Below are positions 61,362 to 64,000 of a stretch of 64,000 nt of DNA, one piece after another; position 1 is the stretch's first letter, and every line of letters begins with the position of its first letter. Position numbers and translations under genes: made by a program. Source of the DNA: PALSA-350 sp963794165. Its GTDB lineage: Bacteria; Acidobacteriota; Terriglobia; Terriglobales; Acidobacteriaceae. The stretch covers positions 372,001 to 436,000 of the forward strand of contig CAWCCT010000003.1 in NCBI GenBank assembly GCA_963794165.1, read 5' to 3'. The notes below the pieces were generated by a model. That model was not told where the DNA came from. It did not search any database and was given only the letters and a program-made list of their open reading frames with translations.

Positions 61362-63971
61362 TCACAGCGTGCCATTTGGGTCTCCAACGATCTGAAAACT
61401 GGCCCAGAAATAAGGTGGAAGACCTTGATTGAGGAGGTCCAACTGCGCCGTCCGGAGAGCGTCAACTTTGCGGGTATGTTGGGCGAGTTGGGAATAGAAC
61501 ATGGCCATTAGGTGTTCGGTGGCGTGATCCTCTAGCTCCCAGAGCGTGGACACAACAGAGTCAGCCCCGGCTTCGATGAAGGCGTTGACGAGATTCGCTA
61601 CGCCAGCCTCGCCCACCGGCCCGACACCAGTATTGCAGGCTGAGAGCGTGACGAGCTTCGCTTTCAGATGCAGGTTGCGAATCTCGCGGACCTGCAACAG
61701 TCCATCTTCACTCCCCGAAGAATCCGGCGCGAAGATCAAAGCGGAACGGTCTGGGTAGTCCAGGTCGGCATAGCCGTGCAGAGCGAGATGAATGACCTCT
61801 GTGCTGTCGAGCGAAAGATGCTTGAAGCGAGTTTCAGTAGCATCTGCACCCAAGAGAATCGTGCTCGGTCGCGGCAAATCTGCGGCAATGGTCTCGACTT
61901 CTAGCTTGCTGTTCGGGAGCGGGGCAAGCTGGCTCCGCTCTGGTCCGGAGATCGCTCGAACAATGGGATTTCGCGTATCCGCAGGCTGTGTCCACGCGGC
62001 GACCCCGATGTATGGCATTGCAGCGGGCGCTTCATGGGCGAGACGTTTGCGAAGCAAGTCGAAAACGGTAGATGAAGGGGCAACGTCTACTGTATGGGTT
62101 TTGAGGACATATGAGCCTTTGTCTGCGAGCGCAGCGAAGGGCAACAGATGGAGAGAACTGTCGGGAACTATGATCAGATCCGTCTTCTGGTGGTACTCCT
62201 TGATTGGATTTAGCAGTTCGGTGAAGAGGCGCTGAGCGAGCGCCAGGTCCGCCTTCTGAGCGCGGATTTCTTTCCGATAGAGCATCGAGTCCGATTCGAT
62301 TTGAGTCTTCGCAGGCAGGTGGTAGGGTGTGACCGATGTTTGAGTGATAGCGAATGCATACGAGTTGCGTTCGGCGAGAACGTATTCGATTAGCAGCGCG
62401 TTGGGCGAAAGCGTGCGCTGGACATCGGCCAGATGGACGGGGTGAACTGTTGTTTCCTGGGCTAGCGCACTAGGGCTGATTTTCAGTTCAGTATTGTTGA
62501 TCTCGCTGATCAGAGAGGCCCTGGCGGCTGGATCGTCAGTGTTTATAAGGGCGAGATTGAGACGGGTCAGTTCCTGCTCGTCCGCGGTCGGCGCATGAAC
62601 TGGCTGACTGGCATGATGCTCTAGTGCTTCTGTTTCGACACGGCCCCGAACCTTTTCCAGGGCTTGCAGGGCATCATCGTAGCGCTTTTGCGCGCACAAT
62701 GATGCGAAATAGCCCGAATAAACATCGCTCATTTCCGCGAGGAGCTGCCGCTGGATATTGGTTGTGGCGGCGTGCTGGATCATACCATCTACAAGCGCGA
62801 TGCTTTTTTGATAGAGTTCGTCTGCTTCCTTGGCTTGACCCATCTTGTCGATGATTTCCGCCTTAATGGCCAGATTGCGTGGAACGAGGTAAAGCTCATC
62901 GGGAATTTTGGTGTTCGCCTCAATAGCGCGGTTTATCGCCGCAAGCGCTTCTGGGAGGTTGCCGTTATGTTGGTCCGCTTCGGCGAGAAGTCCACCTGCG
63001 TCGGTAACGCCGCGGTAGTTGCTGATCTTTCTTGAGAGGTCGACTGATTGTTGGTAGTCGGCGATCGCTGCGGTCCAATCTCCGCGCTCTTTATTGATTG
63101 TGCCCCGCGAAAGGTAAACCTCAGCCTTGTGGGCGTCATAGGGTGTGCCTTGCAGCCGTGCAAGTGATGCGTTCGCGAGAGAAATGGCTTCTTCGTATTG
63201 ATGAAGGCCTGCCAAGGCGTCTATCTTCGCGTAAACGGCAATTGTAGGGTACGCAATTGCGGGATTTGTGTCAGCAATCTTGATCGCCTGATTCAATGGG
63301 GACAGAGCTTCCTTAAAGCGATGAATCTGCACTAAACCGGCCCCAAAAACGCTCGCATAGCGGACGGTTGCCGCTGGATCATTTTCAACTTTTGAGAGTT
63401 CCCAAGCTCGTACGACTTGCGCTTTCGCAGTTTCGGTGTCGCCGAGAATGAACGCAGCTATGCCTTGCTCGCCTGTGGCGCGTGTTGCCAGTTCGTAGTG
63501 ATGCAATTTGATTGCGAGCGCGGCCACCTCTCGCCAGGTCGATCGGGCTGCTGAGGCGTTGTAGTTGGTTTCGAGCATCCCACGAATCGTGAGGATTCTG
63601 AGCCTGGTCTCGAGGTCTGCGGCCTCCGGGCGCCCCAAGTCTTGTGTCAATGCCCAAAGAGTCGCCGGGATGCTCACGGATTCATTCGGGGGGATTTGAC
63701 TGACCTGGGCATACAGGGCCTTGGAAAGCTCGTGCTGTGAGGTGTATAGCTGCTCGGCCTTCTGGTACAGGGGTAACGCGTCAGTCCAACGATTACCCCA
63801 TGCGAGGGTGTCGGCTCTGTCGAGCAGCCCTGCCGCGGAATTCTTGGGAGCCAAGCTGTGATGCGGTGTGATCGCGTAATAATACGCGCCGCCAGCGACT
63901 AGAAAGGTTATTCCTAAAGTCGCGAAGAGCTTCTTTACAATCCGGGGGAGTCGCACGTAGGCCGCTCTCAC
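61362..63971 (-). CDS. Membrane-anchored TPR-CHAT (caspase-like) protein
   Basis: An 869-residue protein. One membrane helix (KKLFATLGITFLVAGGAYYYAI, residues 13-34), then about 8-10 TPR-like repeats (45-480), a linker, and a CHAT domain (about 560-869). The CHAT catalytic dyad is present: histidine in VIHLALHGYADL (near 732) and cysteine in LVTLSACNTGVG (near 779). CHAT proteases cleave partner proteins in defence or programmed death in some bacteria (for example with gasdermins or CRISPR type III-E). In Acidobacteriota, TPR-CHAT genes are often near sigma/anti-sigma pairs; one lies 7 kb away here. GTG 63971 is the likely start; the region upstream leaves the window. Confidence 0.88.
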   Translation of the reverse strand: MRAAYVRLPRIVKKLFATLGITFLVAGGAYYYAITPHHSLAPKNSAAGLLDRADTLAWGNRWTDALPLYQKAEQLYTSQHELSKALYAQVSQIPPNESVSIPATLWALTQDLGRPEAADLETRLRILTIRGMLETNYNASAARSTWREVAALAIKLHHYELATRATGEQGIAAFILGDTETAKAQVVRAWELSKVENDPAATVRYASVFGAGLVQIHRFKEALSPLNQAIKIADTNPAIAYPTIAVYAKIDALAGLHQYEEAISLANASLARLQGTPYDAHKAEVYLSRGTINKERGDWTAAIADYQQSVDLSRKISNYRGVTDAGGLLAEADQHNGNLPEALAAINRAIEANTKIPDELYLVPRNLAIKAEIIDKMGQAKEADELYQKSIALVDGMIQHAATTNIQRQLLAEMSDVYSGYFASLCAQKRYDDALQALEKVRGRVETEALEHHASQPVHAPTADEQELTRLNLALINTDDPAARASLISEINNTELKISPSALAQETTVHPVHLADVQRTLSPNALLIEYVLAERNSYAFAITQTSVTPYHLPAKTQIESDSMLYRKEIRAQKADLALAQRLFTELLNPIKEYHQKTDLIIVPDSSLHLLPFAALADKGSYVLKTHTVDVAPSSTVFDLLRKRLAHEAPAAMPYIGVAAWTQPADTRNPIVRAISGPERSQLAPLPNSKLEVETIAADLPRPSTILLGADATETRFKHLSLDSTEVIHLALHGYADLDYPDRSALIFAPDSSGSEDGLLQVREIRNLHLKAKLVTLSACNTGVGPVGEAGVANLVNAFIEAGADSVVSTLWELEDHATEHLMAMFYSQLAQHTRKVDALRTAQLDLLNQGLPPYFWASFQIVGDPNGTL

Positions 63972-64000
63972 AAAGTGAAATGATCGTTCGGTAACTGCCA

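Overview
The window looks like a chromosomal segment of an Acidobacteriota bacterium (Terriglobia/Acidobacteriales type). The best taxonomic clues are a PadR regulator paired with an 884-residue ADOP-type permease, long intergenic inverted repeats built around short hairpins such as GGCCCGACT/AGTCGGGCC, a very large Ig-like/NHL secreted protein, and moderately high GC. No rRNA, CRISPR array, intact tRNA, transposase or integrase was seen.

Layout. 1-12.4 kb is mixed housekeeping and metabolism: the N-terminal part of NagA, an APC amino-acid permease, IolB, a LacI regulator, an M61 peptidase, a ribbon-helix-helix/PIN toxin-antitoxin pair, a serine deaminase that apparently starts at CTG, a 2Fe-2S thioredoxin-fold protein, a Tat-exported multicopper oxidase, a stand-alone 5'-3' exonuclease and a GNAT acetyltransferase. 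12.4-20.1 kb is a minus-strand aerobic carbon monoxide dehydrogenase operon, read in the order coxM, coxS, coxL, coxG, coxD, coxE, xdhC/coxF-YHS. CoxL carries the form I loop AYRCSFR, and an inverted-repeat element sits between coxD and coxE. 20.3-28.5 kb holds a methyltransferase, the PadR/ADOP pair with a palindrome over its promoter, and a three-gene exopolysaccharide or glycolipid operon (HlyD-like protein, processive GT2, Lgt-like protein).

28.9-38 kb holds an exported protein of unknown function, a probable sugar-use group (GH13, FucP-type transporter, SDR) and a hybrid sensor kinase with two response regulators. 38.6-44.4 kb is a compact plus-strand catabolic cluster: a BKACE/DUF849 beta-keto acid cleavage enzyme, a Rieske ferredoxin, a PQQ dehydrogenase with three CXXCH haem sites, a double carboxymuconolactone-decarboxylase-like protein and an SDR. 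The set suggests periplasmic oxidation of an alcohol followed by cytoplasmic beta-keto cleavage, but the substrate cannot be read from sequence.

44.5-51.5 kb is bounded by direct repeats that match the 3' end of tRNA-Phe. It holds a broken HAD phosphatase, a 1835-residue secreted multidomain protein and a beta-barrel protein. At 51.47 kb a 50-nt 3' fragment of tRNA-Phe(GAA), lacking its 5' half, marks a likely integration boundary. From there to the window end the content is accessory: a sigma-like/anti-sigma-like pair with an S41 peptidase, an HNH-like protein, a TPR lipoprotein interrupted by one TAA codon, an excisionase-like protein, a truncated DUF3800 gene, several orphans and a membrane-anchored TPR-CHAT (caspase-like) protein.
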